A stretch of 18,867 bases of DNA from an uncultured bacterium (GTDB lineage: Bacteria > Bacillota > Clostridia > TANB77 > CAG-508): contig CAJMRU010000002.1 in NCBI GenBank assembly GCA_905215845.1, forward strand, positions 1 through 18,867, in the 5' to 3' direction. The translations under genes were made by a program, and so were the position numbers. Each line of letters begins with the position of its first letter. Within the stretch, counting starts at the first letter, position 1. The notes beneath the pieces are model-generated. The model saw only the letters and a list, made by a program, of their open reading frames with translations. It was not told the origin of the DNA and made no database searches. This document shows, one piece after another, positions 1-8,367 of the stretch.

Positions 1-101
1 AGAAAGAAAAATTACAAATAAATTAGTAGATGTAAATTTTGATTAAATAGGGAAAAGATTTTTTATTAATTTAAATAAAATTTAAAAAATTGTAAAAAAA
101 A

Positions 102-130
102 GAAGGAAAAAGATTTTTTATGAAGAATAA
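102..130 (+). promoter_or_regulatory. Sigma-H promoter of spoVG
   Basis: The -35 element GAAGGAAAA (102-110) and the -10 element GAAGAAT (122-128) are separated by 11 bases. This matches the Bacillus sigma-H consensus RnAGGAwWW-N11-12-RnnGAAT at every defined position. spoVG is a classic sigma-H gene in B. subtilis, so gene and promoter agree. A near copy of GGAAAAAGATTTTTTAT lies at 51-66 but has no GAAT-type -10 after it. Confidence 0.75.
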
Positions 131-135
131 TATAA

Positions 136-165
136 TTGTACATAAGATATAACTAATATGTACAA
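136..165. promoter_or_regulatory. Dyad in the spoVG leader
   Basis: TTGTACATA (136-144) and TATGTACAA (157-165) form 9-base inverted arms separated by 12 bases, so the half-site centres are 21 bases apart (two helical turns). It lies between the predicted start of transcription and the spoVG ribosome binding site. It could be an operator for a dimeric regulator or an RNA hairpin in the leader. No T-run follows, so it is not a terminator. Confidence 0.35.
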
Positions 166-201
166 AATATTTTTAAAACTTAAGGAAGGCAGGTGCACAA
201 A

Positions 202-474
202 ATGCAAATAACAGATGTACGTTTAAGAAAAGTAAATTCAGAGAACAGAATGAAAGCTGTTGCTTCTGTAACATTCGATAATGAATTCGTAATTCACGAT
301 ATCAAAGTTATCGAAAGCCAAAATGGATTATTTATAGCTATGCCAAGCAGAAAAACTCCAAACGGAGAATTCAAAGATATAGCTCATCCAATCAATGCTG
401 AAACTAGAGAGAAAATTCAAAAAGCTATATTAGAAGCTTATGAAGCTCCAGAAACAGAAGAATCAGCAGAATAA
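202..474 (+). CDS. spoVG: SpoVG family regulator
   Basis: A 90-residue SpoVG protein, a small nucleic-acid-binding regulator. In Bacillus it affects asymmetric septation during sporulation, and in other Firmicutes it affects virulence and cell-wall genes. The whole family core is present: [11 protein letters not shown] at the start, then [29 protein letters not shown] and DIAHPIN. The C-terminal tail is acidic, as is usual. An upstream in-frame GTG at 193 is possible, but the family begins at MQITD, so ATG 202 is chosen; the purine-rich site AAGGAAGGCAGG (182-193) serves it. It follows a sigma-H promoter and ends at its own terminator, so it is probably transcribed alone. Identification is secure. 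Confidence 0.96.
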   Translation: MQITDVRLRKVNSENRMKAVASVTFDNEFVIHDIKVIESQNGLFIAMPSRKTPNGEFKDIAHPINAETREKIQKAILEAYEAPETEESAE

Positions 475-487
475 TTATAAATAAAAG

Positions 488-532
488 AAACTGTCCTAAA
501 ATATAGAAATATATTTATAGGGCAGTTTTTTT
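488..532 (+). terminator. Rho-independent terminator after spoVG
   Basis: The arms AAACTGTCCTA (488-498) and TAGGGCAGTTT (518-528) pair with one G-T wobble and run into seven or more T. This separates spoVG from pth. Confidence 0.85.
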
Positions 533-607
533 GAATTTGTTTTTGTTAGTTTTAAGTAATATAAGTATAAATTTAAACTTATGTAAATGTTTTTTATTAT
601 AAAAGAC

Positions 608-636
608 TTGAAAAAAAGGCAAAAAACAGTTAAAAT
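608..636 (+). promoter_or_regulatory. Sigma-A promoter of pth
   Basis: TTGAAA (608-613), a 17-base spacer and TAAAAT (631-636) lie about 55 bases upstream of the pth start. Spacing is ideal, but the AT-rich context lowers confidence. Confidence 0.5.
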
Positions 637-692
637 ATAAAGGAATTTCAATAAAAAGATAAAATTAAAAATGTATAAAGGAATGATTTTAA

Positions 693-1250
693 ATGTACTT
701 AATAGTAGGTTTAGGAAACCCAGAAGAAGAATATTCAAATACAAGACACAATATGGGATTTGATGTAGTTAATAAAATATCAAAAGAATATAACATTGAA
801 ATAAATAAAAATAAATTTAAGGGACTATATGGAACTGGAATGATAGAAAATGAAAAAGTTATTCTATTAAAACCACAAACATATATGAACTTAAGTGGTG
901 AAAGCATAATAGAGGCTATAAAATTTTATAAAATTGATATAAGTAAAATAATAGTAATATATGATGATATAGATGTAAAACCAGGCAAAATAAAAATAAG
1001 AAAAAAAGGTGGACCTGGTTCTCATAATGGTATGAAATCTGTAATAAGTTGTTTAGGAAGTCAAGAATTTTCAAGAATAAGAGTAGGAATTGGATCTCCT
1101 GAGCATAAAGATGATATGATAAATTATGTAATAGGAAAAGTTCCTAAAGAAGAATTGGAACAGCTAGATAAAGGAACAGAAATTGCAAAAGAGGCTGTTG
1201 CAGAAATAATAAAAAATGGAATAGATATTGCAATGAATAAATTTAATTAA
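693..1250 (+). CDS. pth: Peptidyl-tRNA hydrolase
   Basis: A cytoplasmic enzyme that cuts the ester bond of peptidyl-tRNAs released from stalled ribosomes, recycling the tRNA. At 185 residues it has normal family length. Active-site residues are all visible: Asn9 in IVGLGNP, catalytic His19 in NTRHNMGF, Asn66 in TYMNLSG, Asp92 in YDDIDV and Asn112 in GGPGSHNGMKS. The glycine-rich KKGGPGSHNG signature is intact. ATG 693 has AAAGGA about ten bases upstream. In many Firmicutes pth lies downstream of spoVG with glmU and prs between them; here those two are absent and spoVG-pth are direct neighbours. The RNase gene follows after 128 bases. Confidence 0.97.
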   Translation: MYLIVGLGNPEEEYSNTRHNMGFDVVNKISKEYNIEINKNKFKGLYGTGMIENEKVILLKPQTYMNLSGESIIEAIKFYKIDISKIIVIYDDIDVKPGKIKIRKKGGPGSHNGMKSVISCLGSQEFSRIRVGIGSPEHKDDMINYVIGKVPKEELEQLDKGTEIAKEAVAEIIKNGIDIAMNKFN

Positions 1251-1378
1251 AACATTTGTATAAAAAGAAAATAGAAATTTAACAATGTCAATGTAAATTA
1301 TATTTCATTTAGATATAAAAAATGGTTTATAGGTAAAGCCAATAAAAAAACCTAAATATATTATACAAGGAAAATGAA

Positions 1379-2566
1379 ATGCTAGAGTTAATGATAAAAA
1401 GAACATTAGAAAATAAAGAAATAGCACTTATAGAAGATGGAAAATTAATCGAATATTATATAGAAGAAAATAAAGACGAAAGAAAAGAAGGAAATATTTA
1501 TATAGGTATAGTAAAAGATATAATAAAAGGAATGCAAGCTGCTTTTGTGGATATAGGAACAGAGAAAAATAGTTTTATACATTTAGAAGATATAATGCCT
1601 CAAGTAGATAGGAAAGAAGGAGTAAAAGAAAACAAGAAACAAGATATTAATGAAATTGTAAAAAGAAATCAAAAATTATTAGTACAAGTAAAAAAAGATA
1701 GTAATGACAAAAAAGGGGCAAGAATATCAACACATATAAATTTACCAAGTAAATATATAGTATTAATGCCAAACACAAATATAATAACAGTATCACAAAA
1801 AATCGAAGATAAAAAAGAGCAGGAAAGATTATTGAAAATAGTAAAAGAACATATTTCAGAAGGAAATGGAGCAGTTATTAGAACATCAGCACAAGGTAAA
1901 GATAAAGAATTAATAGAAGATATAAAATATATTGAGACTAAATGGGAAGATATAATATCAACAAATATTGATGCAAATAAAAATAAAGCACAGATACTAT
2001 ATACAAGTCAAGATATAGTAGAAAAAATGTTATTAGATTTAGTTGAGAAAAAAATAGAAAAAATTACTGTATGTGATAATATAGATTATAATACAGTAAT
2101 TAGAATAAAAAAAGAAAATGTTGAATATAAAAACATACAAGTTGCTATAAAAGGTGAGGATTCAATATTTAAAACATATGATTTAGAAAAACAAATTGAA
2201 AAAAGTAAAAATAGAAAGATATGGCTAAAATGTGGTGGTTTTATAACAATAGACAAAACAGAAGCTTTAACTGCAATAGATGTAAATACTGGAAAATATA
2301 CAGGAAAAGATAGTGTAAGTGATACAGTATATAAAGTGAATGAAGAAGCAACAAAAGAAATTGCAAAACAATTAAGATTAAGAGATATTGGTGGAATAAT
2401 AATAATTGATTATATAGACATGAAGAATGAGGAAAATAAACAGAAAATAGAGGAATTATTAAAGCAAGAATTAAAAAAAGATAGAACAAAGACACAAGTT
2501 GAAGGGTTTTCTAGATTAGAATTAATGGAATTGACAAGGAAACATATTTGTAGTCATAAAAATTAG
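1379..2566 (+). CDS. rng: Ribonuclease E/G family protein lacking the zinc link
   Basis: An RNase E/G-type endoribonuclease acting on single-stranded RNA during rRNA maturation and mRNA decay. An S1-like RNA-binding region lies near residues 35-110 (YIGIVKDI, GMQAAFVDIG, SFIHLEDI). The DNase-I-like catalytic domain carries both metal-binding aspartates, Asp301 in TAIDVNTGKYTG and Asp344 in IIIIDYIDM. The protein stops at residue 395 just after VEGFSRLELMELTRKH. Family members normally continue there with a CPxC zinc-link motif that joins subunits, and no such codons follow in any frame before rimO. The shape may be lineage-specific or a C-terminal loss. ATG 1379 has ACAAGG eight bases upstream. 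Confidence 0.9.
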   Translation: MLELMIKRTLENKEIALIEDGKLIEYYIEENKDERKEGNIYIGIVKDIIKGMQAAFVDIGTEKNSFIHLEDIMPQVDRKEGVKENKKQDINEIVKRNQKLLVQVKKDSNDKKGARISTHINLPSKYIVLMPNTNIITVSQKIEDKKEQERLLKIVKEHISEGNGAVIRTSAQGKDKELIEDIKYIETKWEDIISTNIDANKNKAQILYTSQDIVEKMLLDLVEKKIEKITVCDNIDYNTVIRIKKENVEYKNIQVAIKGEDSIFKTYDLEKQIEKSKNRKIWLKCGGFITIDKTEALTAIDVNTGKYTGKDSVSDTVYKVNEEATKEIAKQLRLRDIGGIIIIDYIDMKNEENKQKIEELLKQELKKDRTKTQVEGFSRLELMELTRKHICSHKN

Positions 2567-2625
2567 GATGAATATAAAAATTATGTGGGATTATATTTAT
2601 TCTAAAAGAAAGGGATTAAAGTAAA

Positions 2626-3999
2626 ATGAATGTAGGTTTTATATCTTTAGGATGTAGCAAAAATTTAATAGATACGGAAGCAACAATTGGTATTTTTAAA
2701 GAACATAAATTTAATATAGTAAATAACGAAGAAAAAGCAGATATTTTAGTAATAAATACATGTGGTTTTATAGAATCAGCTAAAGAAGAAGCAATAAATA
2801 CAATATTAGAAATGGCAGAATATAAAAATAAAAGATGTAAATATTTAATTGTAATGGGGTGCTTAGTACAAAGATATTATGAAGAATTGATAAAAGCAAT
2901 CCCAGAAGTAGACTTGTTCTTAAAAATTGATGAATATGATGAGATTTGGGAAAAGATAGAAGATTTAATAAAAAGAGATATTGTTCAAAAATCAAAAAAG
3001 AAAACAAGTAAGAAAATTTCTGAAATTCCTGCAATGCCAATGCTAAAACAAGAGGAATTTTTAAATAGAGTTATAACAACAGGTAAAAATTTTGCATATT
3101 TAAAAATAGGTGAGGGTTGTAGTAACAAATGTACATATTGTGCAATTCCATATATTAGAGGTCCATTTGTAAGTAGAAAAATGGAGGATATATTAGAAGA
3201 GGCAAAAGGTTTAGCTAAACAAGGAATTAAAGAATTAATTGTAATAGCACAAGATACAACTAAATATGGGGAAGATATATATGGCGAGACAAAACTTGCA
3301 GAGTTATTACAGGAATTATCAAAAATAGAAGAAATAAAATGGATTAGATTTTTGTATTCTTATCCCGAAGGAATTACAGATGAGTTGATAGATGTTGTAG
3401 CAAGTAATTCTAAAATAGCAAAGTATTTTGATATACCTATTCAACATATTTCAAATGATGTGTTAAAAAAGATGAATAGAAGAACTAATAAGGAACAGAT
3501 AACTGGTTTGATAGAAAAAATAAGAATTAAAATACCAAATGTAACTTTAAGAACTAGTTTGATTGTGGGATTTCCTGGGGAAACAGAGCAAAATTTTAAA
3601 GAATTACAAGAATTTATAAAATTTGCTAAGTTTGATAAGTTAGGGGCTTTTATGTATTCAAAGGAAGAGGGAACTCCTGCTGAAAAATTGCCAAATCAAG
3701 TGCATGGTAATACAAAGAAGTCTAGATATAATAGAATTATGCAAGAACAAAAGGAAATTTCAAAATCTAACCAAGAAAAGAAAATTGGAAAGAAAATTAC
3801 TGTTTTAGTAGAGGATATGTCTTTTGATGGAAGTTATTTTGTTGGTAGAAGTTTTCAAGATGTTCCTGAGATAGATGGGGTTGTGTATATTAAGAATGAT
3901 GGAAATAGAAAACTTGAAGGTGTTTTGAATAATTTTGTTGAGTGTGAGGTTGTAGAGGTTAGTGAGTATGATTTGATTGCAGATTTTTTAAAAAGCTAA
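2626..3999 (+). CDS. rimO: Ribosomal protein S12 methylthiotransferase RimO
   Basis: A radical-SAM enzyme that methylthiolates a conserved aspartate of ribosomal protein S12. The N-terminal UPF0004 domain shows the three cysteines of its auxiliary [4Fe-4S] cluster: Cys10 in SLGCSKN, Cys46 in NTCGF and Cys79 in GCLVQR. The radical-SAM domain has CxxxCxxC at Cys165, Cys169 and Cys172 (GEGCSNKCTYCAIP). A C-terminal TRAM domain spans about residues 390-457. SLGCSKNLIDTE and AQDTTKYGEDIYG are typical of RimO rather than MiaB. It lies 59 bases after the RNase gene and 55 before trpS, consistent with an operon of translation genes. Confidence 0.94.
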   Translation: MNVGFISLGCSKNLIDTEATIGIFKEHKFNIVNNEEKADILVINTCGFIESAKEEAINTILEMAEYKNKRCKYLIVMGCLVQRYYEELIKAIPEVDLFLKIDEYDEIWEKIEDLIKRDIVQKSKKKTSKKISEIPAMPMLKQEEFLNRVITTGKNFAYLKIGEGCSNKCTYCAIPYIRGPFVSRKMEDILEEAKGLAKQGIKELIVIAQDTTKYGEDIYGETKLAELLQELSKIEEIKWIRFLYSYPEGITDELIDVVASNSKIAKYFDIPIQHISNDVLKKMNRRTNKEQITGLIEKIRIKIPNVTLRTSLIVGFPGETEQNFKELQEFIKFAKFDKLGAFMYSKEEGTPAEKLPNQVHGNTKKSRYNRIMQEQKEISKSNQEKKIGKKITVLVEDMSFDGSYFVGRSFQDVPEIDGVVYIKNDGNRKLEGVLNNFVECEVVEVSEYDLIADFLKS

Positions 4000-4054
4000 T
4001 TGCTTTGTGTGGGGATTTTTTATGATTTAATATTATACGAATGGAGGATATAGT

Positions 4055-5062
4055 ATGAGAAAAAGAATTTTAACAGGAGATAGACCAACAGGGAGATTGC
4101 ATATTGGACATTATTTTGGGTCTTTGAAGAAGAGGGTTGAGATGCAAAATAGTGGTGAGTATGATATGTATATTTTAATTGCTGATGTTCAGGCTTTGAC
4201 TGATAATTTTAATAATCCTGAAAAGGTTAGAAATAATGTGAGACAACTTGCTATGGATTATTTAGCTTGTGGCATTGACCCTAGTAAAACTACTATATAT
4301 ATACAGTCTATGATACCTGAGACTGCTGAGCTTACTGTTTATTATTCTAATTTGGTTTCAATTGCAAGATTGGAGAGAAATCCAACTGTTAAAACTGAAC
4401 TTGCTCAGAAAAGAGCTGTTTTCGGAGAGAGTGTTACTTATGGATTTTTAGGTTATCCAGTTAGTCAAGCAGCAGATATAACAACTTTTGAAGGTGAGTT
4501 AGTTCCAGCAGGTGAAGATCAAGAGCCTTTAATAGAACAAGCAAGAGAAATTGTTAGAAAGTTTAATAGTATTTATGGAGAGGTTTTAGTTGAACCTAAA
4601 ATTGTATTGTCAGAAGGCAAAAGAATAAAAGGTCTTGATGGTAATGAGAAGATGGGTAAATCTTTAGGAAATGCTATTTATTTATCTGATACTGAAGAAG
4701 AAATTACAAAAAAAGTTATGAGTGCTGTGACAGATCCTAATAGAATAAAAAAAGATGATTTAGGAAATCCTGATATATGTATGGTTGCATATTATCATAA
4801 TTTATTTACTGATGAAGCTGATGTAAAAACTGTATGTGAAGAATGTAAAGCAGGAAAAAGAGGTTGTGTTGCTTGTAAGAAACAATTGGCTAAAAATATA
4901 ATTGAGTATTTAAGACCAATAAGAGAAAAAAGAAAATATTATGAAGATAATATAGAACTTGTAGATGAAATTCTTAAAGAGGGCACTGAAAAAGCAAGAA
5001 AGACAGCAAAGGAAACAATGAAGAAAGTAAAAAGTGCTATGAAATTAGATTATTTTGATTAA
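4055..5062 (+). CDS. trpS: Tryptophanyl-tRNA synthetase, likely [4Fe-4S] type
   Basis: A class I synthetase charging tRNA-Trp. The HIGH signature is GRLHIGH (residues 13-19) and the KMSKS loop reads KMGKS (199-203). Between the Rossmann domain and the anticodon-binding helices, cysteines lie at 242, 261, 264, 271 and 274. Cys242-x21-Cys264-x6-Cys271-x2-Cys274 nearly matches the C-x22-C-x6-C-x2-C set that holds a [4Fe-4S] cluster next to the anticodon site in Thermotoga TrpRS. A cluster is therefore likely, by inference. Length (335 residues) is normal. No T-box leader fits in the 55 bases before the gene, so tryptophan control at this position is unlikely. ATG 4055 follows GGAGG. Confidence 0.96.
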   Translation: MRKRILTGDRPTGRLHIGHYFGSLKKRVEMQNSGEYDMYILIADVQALTDNFNNPEKVRNNVRQLAMDYLACGIDPSKTTIYIQSMIPETAELTVYYSNLVSIARLERNPTVKTELAQKRAVFGESVTYGFLGYPVSQAADITTFEGELVPAGEDQEPLIEQAREIVRKFNSIYGEVLVEPKIVLSEGKRIKGLDGNEKMGKSLGNAIYLSDTEEEITKKVMSAVTDPNRIKKDDLGNPDICMVAYYHNLFTDEADVKTVCEECKAGKRGCVACKKQLAKNIIEYLRPIREKRKYYEDNIELVDEILKEGTEKARKTAKETMKKVKSAMKLDYFD

Positions 5063-5209
5063 TCATAGATATTAGTAATTAGCTTACTTTTGAAAGCGTG
5101 AGAGAAAATGAAAAAAGTGTGGATATTGGTTAAAAAATATAGATATGTAAATATTTTTTACTTAAACCAAGAAGAACTGAATTTGAAAAGACTAAAAAGA
5201 ATAATATGA

Positions 5210-6511
<1,302 letters not shown>

Positions 6512-6532
6512 CATATAAATATTAAATAAAGA

Positions 6533-6597
6533 AGAATGGAATATTGTATGAGAATAAAAGAGATAAAATTTATTTTATAGAATATTTCATTCTTTCT
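6533..6597 (+). terminator. Probable terminator after obg
   Basis: The arms AGAATGGAATATT (6533-6545) and AATATTTCATTCT (6581-6593) pair over 13 bases with one wobble. They enclose a second small hairpin and end in a short T-rich tail. The long loop makes it a modest call. Confidence 0.5.
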
Positions 6598-6699
6598 AAA
6601 ATATTAAAAGTTAAATCAAGGAATTTATTTTGATTTTCTGCTCAATTTACATTTTTAATTGGCAAAATTTTAAGATTTTTAGTAATTTTACAATATGAG

Positions 6700-6728
6700 T
6701 TGACTAAAATAGAATTTAGTGGTATAAA
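6700..6728 (+). promoter_or_regulatory. Promoter of tRNA-Glu
   Basis: TTGACT (6700-6705), a 17-base spacer and TATAAA (6723-6728) end 17 bases before the mature tRNA. Confidence 0.65.
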
Positions 6729-6745
6729 TAATAAGTAAAATTTAA

Positions 6746-6820
6746 GGCCCCTTGGTCAAGCGGTTAAGACGCCACCCTCTCAAGGTGGAATCATGGGTTC
6801 GATTCCCGTAGGGGTCACCA
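6746..6820 (+). tRNA. tRNA-Glu (anticodon CUC)
   Basis: A complete cloverleaf. The acceptor stem is GGCCCCT/AGGGGTC (one G-U pair), and the D arm holds GGTCAAGCGG. The anticodon stem CCACC/GGTGG closes the loop CTCTCAA with anticodon CTC at 6779-6781, and the T loop is TTCGATT. The discriminator A and an encoded CCA end the gene. The body is the usual bacterial tRNA-Glu sequence. The more common isoacceptor has UUC, so this one reads mainly GAG, a rarer glutamate codon in such AT-rich DNA. An accessory segment begins right after it. Confidence 0.96.
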
Positions 6821-6843
6821 AACATATTTTAAAATTTAAAATA

Positions 6844-6899
6844 AAAATAAAGTCAATAGTTAAAATCGATAATTAAATTTTAGCTATTGGCTTTATTTT
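6844..6899. terminator. Bidirectional terminator hairpin
   Basis: A 23-base-pair stem (6844-6866 with 6877-6899, two wobbles) encloses a 10-base loop. Both ends are A/T-rich, giving T-tracts in each direction. It sits between the tRNA gene and the 3' end of the leftward repressor operon and can end transcription from both sides. Confidence 0.8.
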
Positions 6900-6910
6900 G
6901 TTTTAAAAAT

Positions 6911-7330
6911 CTATTTTTTAAATCCATCACTAATATCATAATAATAATCTAAGCATCTAGCAATATAATCAGAATTTACATTAAAATAATTTGCTATTTC
7001 AGTTGCAGTAGATATACCATTATTAATCAATTGTTTAACTTCTTTGTATGGAAAAAATTCATTCCAAGCTGCAATATCAGCAGACTGCTCCATATCATTT
7101 ATTGTTTCATAAGGGTCATTAGATTTATAATATGAATGAGCTAAATAATGACCAAATTCTTGAATTATAATTGTATTTTCATGTGTAGAATTTTTTATCT
7201 GATCTTTATCGACCACTATTGCTGTAATATTTTCATAATGTACAATAGCACCAGGTGTCAGAAAAAGTTTTTTATTTATATAGTGTATATTTTCCTGTTG
7301 TAATCTTTTGTATAAATCATCAGTATTCAT
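6911..7330 (-). CDS. ImmA/IrrE-like protein with altered zinc motif
   Basis: A 139-residue protein of the ImmA/IrrE (COG2856) group. Active members are zinc proteases that cut or inactivate an adjacent XRE repressor and release a mobile element after DNA damage or cell-density signals. The family layout is clear: a short helix, a substrate strand, an active-site helix, then EQSADIAAWNEFFP (third-ligand region) and a C-terminal helical end. The active-site helix reads IIIQEFGHYLAH instead of the HExxH form, so the first zinc-binding histidine is glutamine (codon CAA). Catalysis may be lost, or His-containing LAHSYY may compensate. It starts 2 bases after the repressor stop without a clear ribosome site, so translation is probably coupled. 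Confidence 0.75.
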   Translation of the reverse strand: MNTDDLYKRLQQENIHYINKKLFLTPGAIVHYENITAIVVDKDQIKNSTHENTIIIQEFGHYLAHSYYKSNDPYETINDMEQSADIAAWNEFFPYKEVKQLINNGISTATEIANYFNVNSDYIARCLDYYYDISDGFKK

Positions 7331-7332
7331 TT

Positions 7333-7656
7333 TTAATCTTTATTTTGTTTTTTTAATAAATCCTCCATAATTTCTCTTAAAATTTCTTGATTTTCTTTAT
7401 TTAATCCCTTTATACCATTTGCAAAAGCGATTTCTATATCATCAAATTCTAAGGTGTTATTTTTAACATCACTTTTACAAAGAATATAATCTATACTACA
7501 ACCAAATATTTCAGATAACTTTATTAAAATTTCTAAACTAGGTTTGCGTGATTCATTTTCATACATTGCAATAGTACTTTTTGCACCATTAATTTTATCA
7601 GCAAGTTCTTGTTGGGTATATCCAAATTGTTTACGCAATTCTTTTATCCTATTCAT
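7333..7656 (-). CDS. XRE-family repressor (ImmR/cI-like)
   Basis: A 107-residue DNA-binding protein. Residues 1-60 form a lambda-repressor-type helix-turn-helix (MNRIKELRKQFGYTQQELAD, then KSTIAMYENESRKPSLEILIKL). A tail after about residue 65 probably forms the dimerisation or ImmA-sensing part. An in-frame GTG lies at 7665, but GAGGAG sits 8 bases before ATG 7656, which is chosen. It is the first gene of a leftward operon with the ImmA-like gene. It is divergent from a rightward promoter whose core is a perfect palindrome, the natural target for this repressor. The same arrangement controls ICEBs1 and many Firmicute prophages. Confidence 0.88.
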   Translation of the reverse strand: MNRIKELRKQFGYTQQELADKINGAKSTIAMYENESRKPSLEILIKLSEIFGCSIDYILCKSDVKNNTLEFDDIEIAFANGIKGLNKENQEILREIMEDLLKKQNKD

Positions 7657-7677
7657 TGTAATCACTCCTCATCAACA

Positions 7678-7707
7678 ATTATAACACGCATATAGAAGAT
7701 ATTTCAA
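7678..7707 (-). promoter_or_regulatory. Promoter of the xre-immA operon
   Basis: Read on the minus strand, TTGAAA (7702-7707), an 18-base spacer and TATAAT (7678-7683) precede the xre ribosome site by a few bases. Confidence 0.55.
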
Positions 7708-7743
7708 CAAATAAAGACAAAGTTCTTTAATAAATGAAAAAGA

Positions 7744-7781
7744 TTGACAGTTCACTTAAAGTATATTATACTTTAAGTGAA
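7744..7781 (+). promoter_or_regulatory. Strong rightward promoter covered by a 31-base perfect palindrome
   Basis: TTGACA (7744-7749), a 17-base spacer and TATACT (7767-7772) form a near-consensus sigma-A promoter. A perfect palindrome with 15-base arms (TTCACTTAAAGTATA and its complement) and one central base fills 7751-7781, covering the spacer and the -10. A dimeric protein bound there would block RNA polymerase. The divergent XRE repressor is the obvious candidate; that link is inferred. Confidence 0.85.
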
Positions 7782-7804
7782 TATAAAAGAAAGGAGCTGA
7801 AGAA

Positions 7805-7837
7805 ATGAAAAAAAGAAAATATTATTTGATAATATAG
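7805..7837 (+). CDS. Possible 10-residue leader peptide or decayed start
   Basis: AAGGAG (7791-7796) lies 8 bases before ATG 7805. The frame encodes a basic, hydrophobic 10-mer (MKKRKYYLII) and ends at TAG. It is the first translatable frame after the operator-promoter. It may be a real leader peptide, or the start of a gene broken by stop codons, since open coding continues at 7861 without a ribosome site. Confidence 0.3.
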   Translation: MKKRKYYLII

Positions 7838-7932
7838 AATAAGAACAAATAACTTTACAAATGAAAAGATATGAAATCAAAGATGTATTTTTTACAAAAA
7901 AGCATAATGATAAAATAATAAAGGTGATAATA

Positions 7933-8307
7933 ATGAGTGAAGTAATAAAAGATTTAAAAACTATAAGGAAAAAATTAGATAAAAGCATAAGAAAATATGG
8001 TATATACTCAAAAACTTCACAAATAATTAGCAAAGAATTTGATGATCTATTAAATGTATACTATAAATCAATAAAAGAAGTAGAATTCCCTGAAAACTCG
8101 ATGATGATAATTTATTATAGAATATCATATAATGCATTAAAAGAATTGACACAAAAAAATAAAAAATTTCCATTAGTAAAAGAATGGAATAAATATGCCA
8201 AAGAAAATAAATTTATGTCACATATTTCTCTAGAATATATATCAAAACTAGATTGGAATTATATTCAAATAAAAGTTGAAAGAGAAATAAATTTAGAAAT
8301 ATTATAG
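7933..8307 (+). CDS. Spo0E-like protein with a C-terminal extension
   Basis: A 124-residue protein. Residues 1-46 form two predicted helices with SKEFDDLLNVYY at 33-44. This matches the Spo0E-family signature SQELDxLI with conservative changes (S33, E35, D37, L39). Spo0E proteins dephosphorylate Spo0A-P and restrain sporulation. Residues 55-124 form an extra domain of unknown role (YNALKEL, then KFPLVKEWNKYAKEN and LDWNYIQIKVERE), perhaps a small helical DNA- or protein-binding fold. ATG 7933 is chosen because AAAGGTGAT precedes it; the in-frame ATG at 7861 has no ribosome site. It is transcribed from the repressed promoter at 7744. The Spo0E assignment rests on a short motif. Confidence 0.6.
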   Translation: MSEVIKDLKTIRKKLDKSIRKYGIYSKTSQIISKEFDDLLNVYYKSIKEVEFPENSMMIIYYRISYNALKELTQKNKKFPLVKEWNKYAKENKFMSHISLEYISKLDWNYIQIKVEREINLEIL

Positions 8308-8314
8308 GAGATTT

Positions 8315-8365
8315 TGTCGAAAATGACTGCAAAAAACTTGACAAGATATTTTTATTTTATAAAAT
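8315..8365 (+). promoter_or_regulatory. Spo0A box and downstream promoter
   Basis: TGTCGAA (8315-8321, within TTTTGTCGAA) is a perfect 0A box. It is followed by TTGACA (8338-8343), a 16-base spacer and TAAAAT (8360-8365). The box lies just upstream of the -35, where Spo0A-P commonly activates. It begins only a few bases after the stop of the Spo0E-like gene. Function is inferred; a 7-base box can occur by chance, but the exact fit and position are notable. Confidence 0.45.
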
Positions 8366-8367
8366 AG

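Noticed and set aside
5108..5209. A 33-codon frame between trpS and obg starting MKKVWILVKK.
   Set aside because: It has no clear ribosome binding site, AT-rich DNA yields such frames often, and nothing about the product is recognisable.
6801..6820. 3' end of tRNA-Glu as an attachment site with a direct repeat at the other end of an element.
   Set aside because: No second copy of the tRNA 3' end is found before the seam at 10388, and no tyrosine integrase is visible.
7861..7932. Longer start for the Spo0E-like gene at ATG 7861.
   Set aside because: No ribosome site precedes it, whereas AAAGGTGAT is well placed for ATG 7933 and the family similarity begins there.
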